Below are positions 12,574 to 22,877 of a DNA stretch of 64,000 bases, piece by piece. The DNA is taken from NCBI GenBank assembly GCA_029582265.1, contig CM055816.1, positions 39,856,724-39,920,723 of the forward strand. The letters run 5' to 3'. Numbering within the stretch: position 1 is the stretch's first letter; the number at the start of each line of letters is the position of its first letter. Both the position numbers and the translations under genes were made by a program. The stretch is from Zoroaster sp. YZ-2022 (lineage: Eukaryota > Echinodermata > Asteroidea > Forcipulatida > Zoroasteridae). The notes under the pieces are model-generated. The model ran no database searches, was not told where the DNA came from, and saw only the letters and a program-made list of their open reading frames with translations.

Positions 12574-12798
12574 CTATCAATCCCAACGTAGTGCCTATCA
12601 TGCCAATCATCCAACCGGTGACAGCCGTTTTAGTTCCAAACTGATGTTGTAACGTCGGTAACATTATCCCAAGCCCTTTCACAAATCCCGTCCATATTAC
12701 ATTCGATGTCCACAATGATAACACAGCAATCCACCCTGGAAAGCCGCCGTCTTGTCCCTGTTTTTCTTTGCGTGCGCTGTCATTATAATTGCTTGAAG
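12574..12798 (-). CDS. SLC16/MCT-like transporter, 3' part of first coding exon
   Basis: Read on the minus strand from 12791, the frame encodes a Lys-rich cytoplasmic leader and then QDGGFPGWIAVLSLWT. A hydrophobic first membrane segment follows, with FVKGLGIMLPTLQHQFG and TGWMIGM. The DGG-x-x-GW entry followed by a helix and a G(L/V)-type loop is the usual start of monocarboxylate-transporter-like proteins of the major facilitator superfamily. The exon ends at a good donor (G/GTAAGA, phase 1). The remaining exons would lie below position 12100 and are not found in this window. The 5' end of the exon is separated from this part by the transposon at 12799-14811. The family call is good; the substrate is unknown. 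Confidence 0.65.
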
Positions 12799-14811
12799 TA
12801 GGGGGTATTATTTCACTTTTTTGACTTTTTTATATTCTGCCCCCTCAAAACATGTACAGGCCTATTAGAAACAAGAATAGATCATTAAAATAAAAATTTG
12901 ATATTTCTAACCCCCTGTACATGTACCCTGAAAGTTTTGCTTGAAGGGCGCCCTCTGTTGTCAGTTTAACGTAAAGGTTCCCTGACTCTATATGCACTGT
13001 AGAGACATACATAATGGTGGTTACCAGACTGTGTATGTGATTATGTACCACACATAATCTAGAATGGTTACTAATCAGCTGTTCGTTGTTTGTTGACATG
13101 GTTGATGGGTTTTAACTCAATTAAGACAATTATATATTTAGGTTAGTAAATGTATATACATCATATCATCTAAAAGGATTGTTTACTGGCAAAGTTGGGC
13201 AGTGACAGAAGTTATTATCTGTGACCTTAGTTGGGTAAGTTTGTTTTTAATAATATTAATATTAGTCACCATGCACCCATATGTATTACTGCAAGAAATT
13301 TCCATGGGAGTTAACTTGGGAACATTGTATTTGACATGTCTGGGACTTGATATCATCTTAAACATGAAATATTAACCCACTGGTTACTGTCATAGAAATA
13401 GTATAGTTTGTACAATCACGATGATATAATAGTAAGTAAAAGAGAATACAAAGTTGGTAGTTCCCAAATAAATTTAAGGTTTACAACTGTGTAACCCCTG
13501 AACCTTTGAAGTTGAATCTTAGCTTAAAATAAAATAGTGGGATATGGGATTTATTATTTGAATGTTTTTAAGGGATGGTGTGTGGCTGATATTTAAGCAC
13601 ATTTAAAAATATTTTTTTACAATATTATCTCACTTTCTATAAATAAATTGTGTAATAATACATTTGACTTGTTATTTCACACATAATTAATTATAAATGT
13701 TTTTTTTTAAAAGGTAATAGCTACAGCTATATCTGGTGATCAGGACTCCTCCACCGAGCTACTTAAGCCCCTCCTGCACCAGCATTCCACATTCTCCTTG
13801 AAGATGATCAAAGCATATAATACAGATTGAAATGTTGAGTTAACCAAAGGTTCTTCTCAGAACCCTTACTACTCAAAAGAGATTATTTCAATATGTCATC
13901 AGTCATCACAAATCTTACTATATCTAAAGATGATGCTTCACATCTACATACTAGCAGAACTTGTTCAAGAGCATTAGATCTACTGTATCATTTACAGAAA
14001 TACATTTTGGCATTATACAATCCAAAATCCCTGCTAAGACATGAAATATGTTGTTAATGTTAATTAGATGTATAAATATATTTTTGTACTATTTTATAAA
14101 TAGAGAATTGGCTGTTGCAAATTGCTTACCAACCTAAAGGACGCGTAGTATATAAATGCAAAATAATAGTTACTGGCCTTACATCTCAAACCTAGCGGGT
14201 TCTTTCTCTGAGAAAGAACTTGCTAGGTTCAAAACATAACTGAGGCCAATAACTACTTTTTTACATTCATACTATTTTATTAATTAATTCTTTTCTAGAA
14301 GAATGTTAAAAGCAAATATAAATTTTATATTATTCCAGGATAAAATAAGTTTGATACAATAATGAAATAAAATCTTCAGTTGCAATCCATATAAACCCAC
14401 GGGAACACTGTGTTTTATTCATATAAATGTTATTTTTTAATCAGATTTTTTGTTTCATAAGGCAACACGGAAAGGTTGTCATGGAATAGTATGCTAAAAT
14501 TTCAACAGGTAAACATGAGAAAGTACTTTAAATTAATTGCTGAAGTGATGTTCTCTTCATTGCTTCCTATCACTGTGTTTCAAACAAAATAGACGGGTGC
14601 CCCAACAACGGTATACAGGTAATCTGCACAAGAAGTCAGGATGCCATGCCGTTTCACAAAAACAAATCTTCAGGGGGCATGTACAGGGGGGTTAACGCTC
14701 TCAAATGATTTTTTGAGTATTTTTTCCTTGTTTCTTATAGGTTGGTACATATTTTGAGGGGGCATCTAAAAAAAATTGGGTTAATACCTCCCCCCCCCGC
14801 CCCCCGCCGTA
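12799..14811 (+). mobile_element. Non-autonomous TIR DNA transposon, copy 1 (hAT-like or P-like)
   Basis: The element is 2013 bp and flanked by the 7-bp duplication CTTGAAG (12792-12798 and 14812-14818). Its ends are TA plus a G-run plus GGTATTA, with long degenerate inverted repeats continuing through GCCCCCTCAAAA and ATGTAC phrases for about 150 bp. A TAGGG-type end with a 7-8 bp target duplication suggests hAT or P-like elements, but no transposase is encoded, so the superfamily is open. A large central palindrome lies at 14168-14255. Open frames inside (for example 13099-12845, minus) have no recognisable domain. A near-identical inverted copy is at 32822-35303. Confidence 0.85.
14168..14255. 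repeat. Central palindrome of the TIR element
   Basis: A core reading roughly AACCTAGCGGGTTCTTTCTC pairs with GAGAAAGAACTTGCTAGGTT, and outer arms TAGTTACTGGCC and GGCCAATAACTA pair as well. The same palindrome, inverted with compensating small differences, is present in the second copy near 33375-33465. Confidence 0.8.
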
Positions 14812-14837
14812 CTTGAAGGAATTCGACTTTCCGTCAT
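14812..14837 (-). CDS. SLC16/MCT-like transporter, start codon part of the split first exon
   Basis: ATG at 14837 opens MTESRIPS and stops being collinear at the duplicated CTTCAAG. If the transposon and one target duplication are removed, the frame runs without a shift into the 12791-12574 part, giving 81 codons plus one base. This shows that the element interrupted a once continuous first coding exon. Whether the start is still used is unknown. Confidence 0.55.
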
Positions 14838-15090
14838 GTTTGTTGCTCAAAATTACACGTTGGAATTGGATGAAGAAAACTTACTAATGGGATTTTACTT
14901 TGTGGTTGTTAGGGTGTGCAACGTCACTTTACATCGCACAATCATTATGACAAAAACGACTCTGGATACAAAAAAACACATTAACCATTAACTTAAGTAA
15001 TGTAGTTCTCGTGTTGACTGAAGACCTTCAACGTAAGCTGCTTTCCATCAACATTAACACAACATCAACAAATGTTCAACGATCCCCCGG
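14838..15090. other. Upstream flank of the SLC16-like start, nothing recognised
   Basis: Unique-looking sequence between the transposon-split first exon and the next foldback. It would contain the 5' untranslated or promoter region of the SLC16-like gene. No clear TATA box or other motif is seen. Confidence 0.35.
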
Positions 15091-15867
15091 ACATTCAATA
15101 TTTTTAGTAAAATGATGCATTTTCCCACCATTTCTCTTCCCGTTTTCGCCCATGAAGAACACTTTTATGTCACCGGACCCTCCATTACGTAAAATTTTAC
15201 CTCGAAATGGTGAGTTTCCCACTCATTTTTGCATCGGTGGCTGACGTTCACGCACACATACAGGCAGCTGGCAGACATGTAGAAGTTTGTGTGCGTGCGC
15301 ATTTCCATGTACAGTATTTTAGGTATCACACGCAGTACAGGGTGGCAACACATTACGGTGGCCGCTGCCGGCACTTTGCACCAAAAGTGCCAAACAAGAC
15401 AAAAGATCCAGTTAGTATTGTGTAGTCGTGTAATATTTGTAATATTTTGGTTTCTGTTTTTATATTATATATTTTATGGCCGTGTTTTCCACTGTTGTCT
15501 TGTGCAAAGATATAGTAAATTTAATCAAATCCAAACACTACACGACTGCGCAGAACTAACTGGTTCTGTGTCTTGTTTTGTCAGCGGCCACCGTAATGTG
15601 AATACCTATACTGTACCTAAACATGTGCGCATACGCGCAAACTTTCTACATGTCTGACAGCTGCTTGTATGTTGCATGTGCATGAACGTTTGCCACCGAA
15701 GCAAATACAAGTGGGAAACATCACCATTTTCAGGTAAAATTTTACGTACGAAGGGTCCGGCAACCATTGTGAGATAAAACACAAAAACGGAAAGTGTTCT
15801 TTAACGTGAGCGAAAATGGGAAGATAAATGGTGGGAAATGCATCATTTTATTCAATATATTGAATGT
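15091..15867. mobile_element. Long-arm foldback element
   Basis: The arms at about 15091-15390 and 15570-15867 are inverted copies with roughly 80-90% identity by eye. The outer ends are ACATTCAATAT and ATATTGAATGT, and inner matches include GCGGCCACCGTAATGTG. The centre is AT-rich. Open frames on both strands (15207-15425 and 15289-15657) are products of the arms and are not genes. Confidence 0.75.
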
Positions 15868-16074
15868 ACAAGGTAAATTAGGTTCAATCGGGATGACCCT
15901 GACGTGGTATAATAACATAGAGCATAATACAGTAAGGGAGCTTGAGGGCCGCTATGTGAAGGGTATATCCCTTTTGGCTTTCCGATAAGAAAGTATGTAC
16001 GTGGACATGGCAATAGTGTACCCAAAGCATGTAGGAAGGAGGAGGAGGAGACAAGAAGCAAGGAAGAGGAGACA

Positions 16075-16410
16075 GAAAAGAGCAGCGCACGTATCCACCA
16101 AACTGGTGCTCAAGGCGCATTATACTATTACCCCTGCTCATCAGGCTCATAAATCATTCCTGAAACCATCTCGGCTCCCTAGGAGTATACAGCTCAATTG
16201 CTGCCATTACAGTGCATATAGGGCTAATCAATCACAACAACTAACTCTGCCCTTACAGGTACCCATCGGTGGACAGAAGCAATTATGGTAAAGTGTCTTG
16301 CTCAAGGACAAAGGCACCCCAGTCGTGGCTGGGATTCGAACGCACATTCTGACGACTCAGCCATCAGAACACAAATCCGATGCTCTAAACCGCTCGACCA
16401 TGGCACTCCA
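16075..16410 (-). mobile_element. tRNA-derived SINE, family A
   Basis: On the minus strand a tRNA-like head runs from about 16405, with a box A-like TGGTCGAGCGG, then a box B-like GTTCGAATCCC. A body shared with the SINE at 26141-26421 follows (from TTTGTGTTCTGATGGCTGAG to CACTTTACCATAATTGCT). The tail differs: it contains AATGCGCCTTGAGCACC and GTGGATACGTGCGCT, phrases typical of many aquatic-animal SINE tails. Such elements are transcribed by Pol III and mobilised by a partner LINE. Confidence 0.7.
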
Positions 16411-16419
16411 TGTAGTGAC

Positions 16420-17580
16420 GTCACGTTTGCTTTCCTGTAACCTTTATGAACACATCTCCAGAAAAAGACCACGCACGCGAGTGGCGAAGCAACAAGCGCC
16501 TCAACCAGTCCGTTCCGACAATGCTTTACTAGTACTACCGAGTTATTCATGAACCTCCAGGAAAATTAATAATTTATGCATGCAAATTTATTTAAACCAA
16601 TCACCGTAAGCAAAATGTTGGGCGTTTAATTGTCTAATAGGTGATACCATACCTAAAGTACATTAGTTACCTAATGCATTATGTATTAACATTTCTATGC
16701 CGAATATATAAGACCACAGAAGTAAAACAAAATCACAGAACAGACTGCAGTGGTGCGGCAATGTGTTCCGGGTTGCTGCGTGGGCTTTAATTAAAGGCTA
16801 CATTTCCAGGGAGAAGTGGTGTACGCCTCTCCACTGACTTCGTAGGCCACCAAACAAGCATATTACCTTCCATACCTTCCCCCAATCATCAGCATTATGT
16901 AAAGTAATTTTGTCCTAGTCCTGTTTATTTGTGTTAGCCTATTAAGTTACAAGTACATGTATTGTTATTCATAGATGCAGCATGTGCCCTGAGCCGGATT
17001 GCCTTGTACGTTTACGCTTGTGCATCCTCTCTTTATACAGCTCAGAGCACATGCATGTACACTGAAAACATTACATAGTCAATTTGTAGAAAAAATTAGT
17101 CAAACGGGCAACAAAAATCAGTCTTTCAATGTCTGACTATGTTTTCAATGTGAAATACTAATTGGATAACTGTTGACTAATTCAACAAAATGAAATACCA
17201 ATTTAAAATTTTCAAAGACCAATACGAACTTTGTTAATACTAATTTTGCTGTTGGACTAATTGATGCAGTACTGATTTACTAATTTAATTGGTCTCCTCA
17301 ATTCGAAATTACCCTTTGACATAGAAATTACAAATCGGTTGACTAATATGTTAGAGAAATACTAATGACAATATTTTTGGCACAAGTCATTATATGTAAA
17401 TGACAAAGTATCTGTCAGTCGATGTATTTTTGACCCTCCCTCTGAACTCTGGAGCAAAAACGATACTTGTAACGTTTTGAATTAAATACGGTAATATTTT
17501 GTTGTTCTTACATGAAAGCCATTTCTCAACTATCAAACTAAGAAATTAACAATAAGTTCCTAATTACACTGTTAGAAAAT
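16420..17580. other. Non-coding stretch, nothing recognised
   Basis: Mostly unique AT-rich DNA. At 17080-17360 there are repeated phrases around ACTAATT and TTGACTAAT that look like a worn repeat. No splice-bounded exon or RNA gene was seen. Confidence 0.4.
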
Positions 17581-18117
17581 GGGCAATACTGTACACAGTG
17601 GTTTCACTCCAGCTCAATGGAGTGTTGAGTGCAATTAATAGAACAGCTAGAACTTTTGCGGTGGAAATTCGCGCTCCCCGGGCCCGGCCCCCGCCCCCCG
17701 TCCCGCGCGCGGCGAAATGTGTTAAACGTACATATGTAGTTAGCCGCTCGTCGACGTCGTATATCGTCTGCTCAACTTGACTCCAAGACCATGATGTGGT
17801 GATAGTAATTAAGGTAAGAATTAATTGTATTTTCTAACCTAGATTGTTGAAATTATGCCGCTACATATACATTTAGATGATGAGAAATTATTGAAGTCTC
17901 AAATTAATTACAGACGAGTCTGCTGTGCATATTGTGCAAACCTGCTGTGTGAGTGTAACGTTAGGCCTGCTGACTGTACGTTAAACCGTGCCAACGTTAA
18001 TGTTATTTGTTAGCGGTTCGATGTATGTAAAGTCGACTTGTCCCCCCTCCCCCCAGGGGCAGGGGTGCCCTATCTAACGGTAGACTAGGCTAGAATAACA
18101 GTAGAACGTAAGGGACC

Positions 18118-18234
18118 TTAATCCTAACTCCCTAGACAACAAAGCCAGTTGGAGGATTTTGAAGGATTTTTATTGTTTTAGTAGGCCTGGCCTACAATGT
18201 CAATGCCTAGGGAGTTAGGGTTAAGACATCTCAG
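18118..18234. mobile_element. Small piggyBac-like MITE, copy in segment 1
   Basis: A 14-bp terminal repeat CCTAACTCCCTAG/CTAGGGAGTTAGG is flanked on both sides by TTAA (18118-18121 and 18231-18234). Total length is 117 bp. TTAA flanks with a CCCT-like terminus are the known signature of piggyBac-type elements. The corresponding copy in segment 2 is at 22771-22877. Confidence 0.65.
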
Positions 18235-19177
18235 TGTTGGTGGTCCCAATTTAACGTGGTGGTGCAACCCAAGTGGGTCTCAATGGTCGAGTTATCTCAC
18301 GGTCGATCACTACGTATACAATTCTGTGCTCAGTAACTTGTTATGTTAACTCCACCATTCACAAAGTACATGTAGGAAGTCGTCTGGTTTTGTATATCAG
18401 TCAACTTTGCAAATGTTACCGAAATTAGAAGTGTTTATAGGCCTACTAACGTTATCAACATGCAGGAGAGTCCACTGTTTGGAAGTGCAACTGGTGTCGA
18501 TTGTTCGGCTGTTAAGTTCACTTTGTGATTCAAGTTCCTTAATACTAATAGTAATACTAGCCTTGATACAATGATAGCCTAACTAAGTCATTGTTTGTAG
18601 GCCGGGTCTAAACTATGCCTGTGATGATGATGGTTACGGTTGTTTTAATATAAAGTATTTCCCCAAAGTATTTCTTTGTCCCCCTCACTTGCCCCCCCCC
18701 CGGTATGCAACTGCTTAGCACACACATGTAGGCATTTTCTTTGCAAAGATGGCAGAAATAGTCTTGATTTTGACGCCATCAGACATTACTGAGGTTTCCA
18801 TAGGCTACCAGTAGTACTGGTTTCAGATTTTTAATGATTCTAATTTTGAAATGTATTTATTTTTGTGTTTCAGTTGAACCTGTATGCAAATTCATGCACC
18901 ATGAACTCAAAGTAAGTCATTATAGACCTACCTGGGTTATTTCGTGCTAACTCACCTAGGGGTTGGCAGTGACTGTCTGTAATTTTTTAGATTTTTTTTC
19001 CAGAACACCTTTATGGGTAAAATGAACACAGAAAATTTTAGCTCCCAATTCCATGGCGTTTCTGAGATATAACCCCTTGAATTCAAAATGTGGTCCTAAC
19101 AAGAGGAAATTATATAGGTGTGTGGTTGGAGAGGGGGTTCAAGGTTGAAAAGCCTATAGTCCGGGAGCCCAGCAGGT

Positions 19178-19790
19178 TTTAATCATAATTTTGAGTGCAA
19201 AAGGTTTGAAATGTGGGATATGTAGAACTGACTTAGACAAGTACAAAAAGGGGTTTCTTAAGTTTGGCGAGCGGTGCGTTGGGAAGGGGGAGCCCCTTAT
19301 AATTACCCAAAAATTCACTTTAATCATAATCTTGAGTGCATGCCAAATTTCTTCATGGATCGAAAGCTTATGGTGTACTGAATAGGATTTGAGCACTTAA
19401 GAAAATAATACATGGTGCAAAGTCCACTTAAGAAAGCCAGGTAATTAGTGCTAATTACACGTTTAATCATAATGACGAGTGCAAGCATAAAACTAGTGTC
19501 AGTGTGTACCTTACACCACGCTGGAACCAAATTTGCCTCTTAAGAAAGTTTCCGGTGGTGCGATCCATGCTTAAGAAAGGGTCAAAGGTCACTTGGAGTC
19601 AATTAGCACAATAATCATAACATTGAGTGCAGCTTCCAATCATGTGTGGTTTAATAGTCTATCACAGGCTAATCACTGATTACATACTTAAGAGAAAGAT
19701 ACATGGTGCAAAGTTCAATTAAGAAGGTATTTAATTAGTGCTAATTACACGTTTAATCATAATTACGAATGCAAGTATAAACCAGTGTGT
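19178..19790 (+). repeat. Degenerate repeats of about 140 bp with a TTAATCATAAT...GAGTGCA core
   Basis: The phrase AATCATAAnnnnGAGTGCA (GAATGCA in the last unit) recurs at about 19180, 19323, 19463, 19613 and 19757. The units also share CACTTAAGAAA and TGGTGCAA phrases between cores. The block is conserved in segment 2 (about 23830-24425). Function is unknown. Confidence 0.65.
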
Positions 19791-19970
19791 ACCTTACACT
19801 GTGCTATAACAAGATTTGTCACTTAAGAATGTTTCTGGTGGTGCAATCCCTACTTAAGAAAGACTATTACGTGTATATTGCTATACCTTGAAATGCACGA
19901 ACAATGCTTTGAGGGAACAAAATATGGAAAACAATTATCTGCTGACCGTAAAGTCTTATAGACGAATCCG

Positions 19971-20107
19971 ACGAGGCCTGTCAAGGCGGCTGCCATGGCT
20001 GGAGCCGTCGCATATCAACCTTTTATCTAACCAGAACGTGGGTAGACAAAGGGTTGGTGTGCGGTGGCCCCCGGCTATGGCCGCCTTGAGAGGCCTCGTC
20101 GGATTTG
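19971..20107. repeat. Large stem-loop (about 30-bp arms)
   Basis: AATCCGACGAGGCCTGTCAA at the left pairs with TTGAGAGGCCTCGTCGGATT at the right, and the pairing continues into GGCGGC/GCCGCC. The loop is about 70 nt. It is retained with small changes in segment 2 (about 24615-24755). Confidence 0.75.
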
Positions 20108-20499
20108 TTTATACATGTACCTTGTCTGAATTGATGTGTCTCTCTATTCATCGTTCACATTGACACACATGAAGCGTACCATTCGATTAATGAATGTGAT
20201 TTCCTTTCTCGGTCCATTCATTTATGTGGTGATCTCCTGGCACATTTTCGAAGCCTCCAGACACTACAATTTGTTCATGCTCAATGAATGAGTTCTTTCC
20301 AGCAGTCACCAATGAGTCAATAATGGACCCGCACGAAACCCTGAACGAGCCGCTGATGCCACCCTCGAAAGACACGGAATTTGACCCGATAAGAAACAAT
20401 GTCCAGTCTTGCCTCACAAATTATTGTGCGTTAATTTGTGTCAATTCACAATAAATTTAATCCCTGAAAAATATAATTTCAGAAGTCAACAGTAAGTCA

Positions 20500-21623
20500 C
20501 AATATGGACGAAACCATCAGTCAAGGACTGTGAAAGATATAAACGAGGTGCAGAAGAGAAAGAATACATCATCTCTGGTCCAGAGCAACGTCGCCCAATT
20601 ATCAGCGATGCTCTGAAATCTGCCTCTTTCAAAAGAGAACTACCTTCCTTCTTACTCAACGAATGGCAGAAACCAGCATATGCGCATATAATTGCAGATG
20701 GACATCTCTACCTCGGCCATCTGGGAAGTGTTTCACTTCTACGTCACCGATGGAGTCGTGCACAGAGAGCTTGCCCAAGAACTGGAAAATAACCATGATG
20801 AGGCAGACACGGTAGTCTGTCTGCACGCGAAGAAGATTGACGAAATTGGTGTGAACAACATCATCGTTCGGGCGGCCGATACTGATATTGCCGTCATTAT
20901 GCTGTATCACAGTGAGAAGTTCGAAGCCAAGCTGTGGATGGATGTCGGAACTACGACCCGGAATAACCGTTGGTACATACCTTTGTCTGCAATTGCATCT
21001 TCGTTGGGCACAGGCATATGTGCAGCACTGCCTGATCTCCATGCGTTTACTGGGTGTGATTATACATCAGCGTTCGTGAGAAAAGGAAAGGCGCGTCCGC
21101 TCACATTAGTGGAGAACGACGTGGAGGTACAGAAGGTCTTCGGGCAGCTTGCCAAAGAAACTAATGTCAATGAAACAACCCTCACAATCTTGGAGCAGTT
21201 CACTGCCTCCTTGTATGGGTCTAAAAAGAGGTGTTCCCTGAACGAGTACCGACATTACCTGGTCGAGAGAGCATTTGCGCCTAAAAAGGCTGCGTCACAC
21301 CATTACTGAAGCTGCGGGGTATTGATGGTAGCAGCCTTCCCCCTTGCCAAGCTGAGCTCAGGCCACATGCGAAACGAGCAGCTTTCGTTGCGAGGATGTG
21401 GGCCAGAGCAACGGAACAAAAGATCGTTCAACATCCAACCCCCAGCGATGGATGGTCAATGGAAGATGGAACTTACGAAATCACGTGGTTCGAGGGACAA
21501 CAGCTCCCAGAGACCTTGATCCCCAGCCATGAATATGAAGAGAGCTGTGCTGACGACAGCAGCGATGATTGCAATCTGTCATCTGATGATGAGGCAGAAG
21601 TTCTCTCCTCGGAGGAAGATTAG
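20500..21623 (+). pseudogene. PIN/FEN-like protein of an uncharacterised invertebrate family, frameshifted
   Basis: Conceptual translation shows, in order: DCERYKRG, RELPSFLLNEWQ, DGHLYLGHLG, then after a frame change near 20735 VTDGVVHRE, HDEADT, VRAADTDIAVI, LWMDVG, LPDLHAFTGCDYTSAF and GKARPL. After a second change near 21290 come LPPCQAEL and a C-terminal YEITWFEGQQLPE plus an acidic tail ending at 21623. The EADT / xDTD / GCD acidic pattern resembles PIN/FEN-type nuclease folds and matches long uncharacterised proteins that are common in marine invertebrate genomes. That comparison is from memory and the nuclease role is inference. At least two frame changes break the frame. A short piece, AAGTCAACA, sits between TTTCAG and GTAAGT just upstream (near 20485), so a spliced 5' part is possible. 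Confidence 0.7.
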
Positions 21624-21660
21624 AGAGATCTTTTACTTCTCAGTCACCTAAAAAATTCCT

Positions 21661-22228
21661 AATCGCGTCAATCTAGTTTTGTTTTGTTGTTAGGGAATCG
21701 CGTTTGTCCCCATGTCGTACGATGTTTGATACAAATAAAAAAGTGGACCCTTAGTTTAATATACTGCCTTTACACTGAAGTTGTTTTTATTTATTTTTTA
21801 AGTTATTTTCTAAATTTGTTTAGACCATGCCACGCAAGACAGGTTATAGGCAAGTGGCAACCGGTTAATCTCCGACGTTAGAAGAAAATAACAACTTTCC
21901 ATTCCAAATCTTGTGTCGAGTAGCTTGCTGAAGTACTGTTAAACAATGCATTTTTTCCACTGAAGTTACACGATGAAGTTGTGGGCATATGGGCCCATGG
22001 AAACCAGGAAAAGTGGCTTTAGTTTTGTGTACTTTACGATAAGATCGTTATACAGTCACATGTACTTTATATATCTTATAATAAGACGTCGAACGTAACT
22101 CTGTATTTCAAAACAGCCATTATCCATTATCACGAAAAGAGCCCATACTCATTGATGTAAACGTTAATGCAAACCTTGCATTAAGACTATTAAAAGGGTT
22201 ATAATGGTTCTGTGACCTCCGGCAATAC
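21661..22228. other. Spacer between the two segment copies
   Basis: Follows the acidic C-terminus of the PIN-like gene. AATAAA near 21735 could serve as its polyadenylation signal. Otherwise it is AT-rich with no recognised feature. Confidence 0.35.
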
Positions 22229-22770
22229 TGGGCAATACTGTACACAGTGGTTTCACTCCAGCTCAATGGAGTGTTGAGTGCAATTAATAGAACAGCTAGA
22301 ACTTTTGCGGTGGAAATTCGCGCTCCCCGGGCCCGGCCCCCGCCCCCCGCCCCGCGCGCGGCGAAATGTGTTAAACGTACATATATGATTAACCGCTCGT
22401 CGACATCGTATATCGTCTGCTCAACTTGACTCCAAGACAAGCGATGAGGTGATAGTAATTAAGGTAAAAATTAATTGTATTTTCTAACCTGGATTTGTTT
22501 AAATTGTGCCGCTACATATACATTTAGATATTGAGAATTATTGGCCCAAGTCTCAAATTAATTACAGACGAGTCTGCATTATTGCATATTGTGCAAACCT
22601 GCTGTGTGGAAGTGTAACGTTAGGCCTGCGACTGTACGTTAAACCATTGCCAACGTTAATATTGTTTGTTGGCGGTTCGATGTATATGAAGTCGACTTGT
22701 CCCCCCTCCCCAGAAGGGGTGCCCTATCTAACAATAGACTAGGCTAGAATAACAGTGAACGTAAGGGACC

Positions 22771-22877
22771 TTAATCCTAACTCCCTAGACAACAAAGCCA
22801 GTTGGAAGTTTTGAAGGATTTTATTGTTTTAGTAGGCCTGGCCTGCAAAGTGTCAATGCCTAGGGAGTTAGGGTTAA
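22771..22877. mobile_element. Small piggyBac-like MITE, copy in segment 2
   Basis: The same TTAA-flanked element as at 18118-18234, with a few indels. Its shared position shows it inserted before the segmental duplication. Confidence 0.6.

Larger units (their letters stand above)
17589..21660 (+). repeat. Copy 1 of a tandemly duplicated segment
   Basis: The sequence from GGGCAATACTGTACACAG onward recurs from about 22229 in the same order and orientation, an offset of about 4640 bp. The copies share a GC-rich block (17680-17715), a TTAA-flanked MITE, a periodic motif block, a large hairpin and the PIN-like gene. Copy 1 is better preserved. Sequence upstream of the two start points differs, so the left boundary is sharp. 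The right boundary cannot be seen because copy 2 enters a gap. Confidence 0.85.

Noticed and set aside
17598..17780. Pro/Arg-rich frame in the GC-rich block, also at 22247-22429
   Set aside because: Both copies are open only over about 60 codons, with no domain. The bias comes from GC-rich sequence.
20656..21042. Minus-strand 128-codon frame opposite the PIN-like gene
   Set aside because: It is antisense to a frame with clear conserved motifs and has none of its own.
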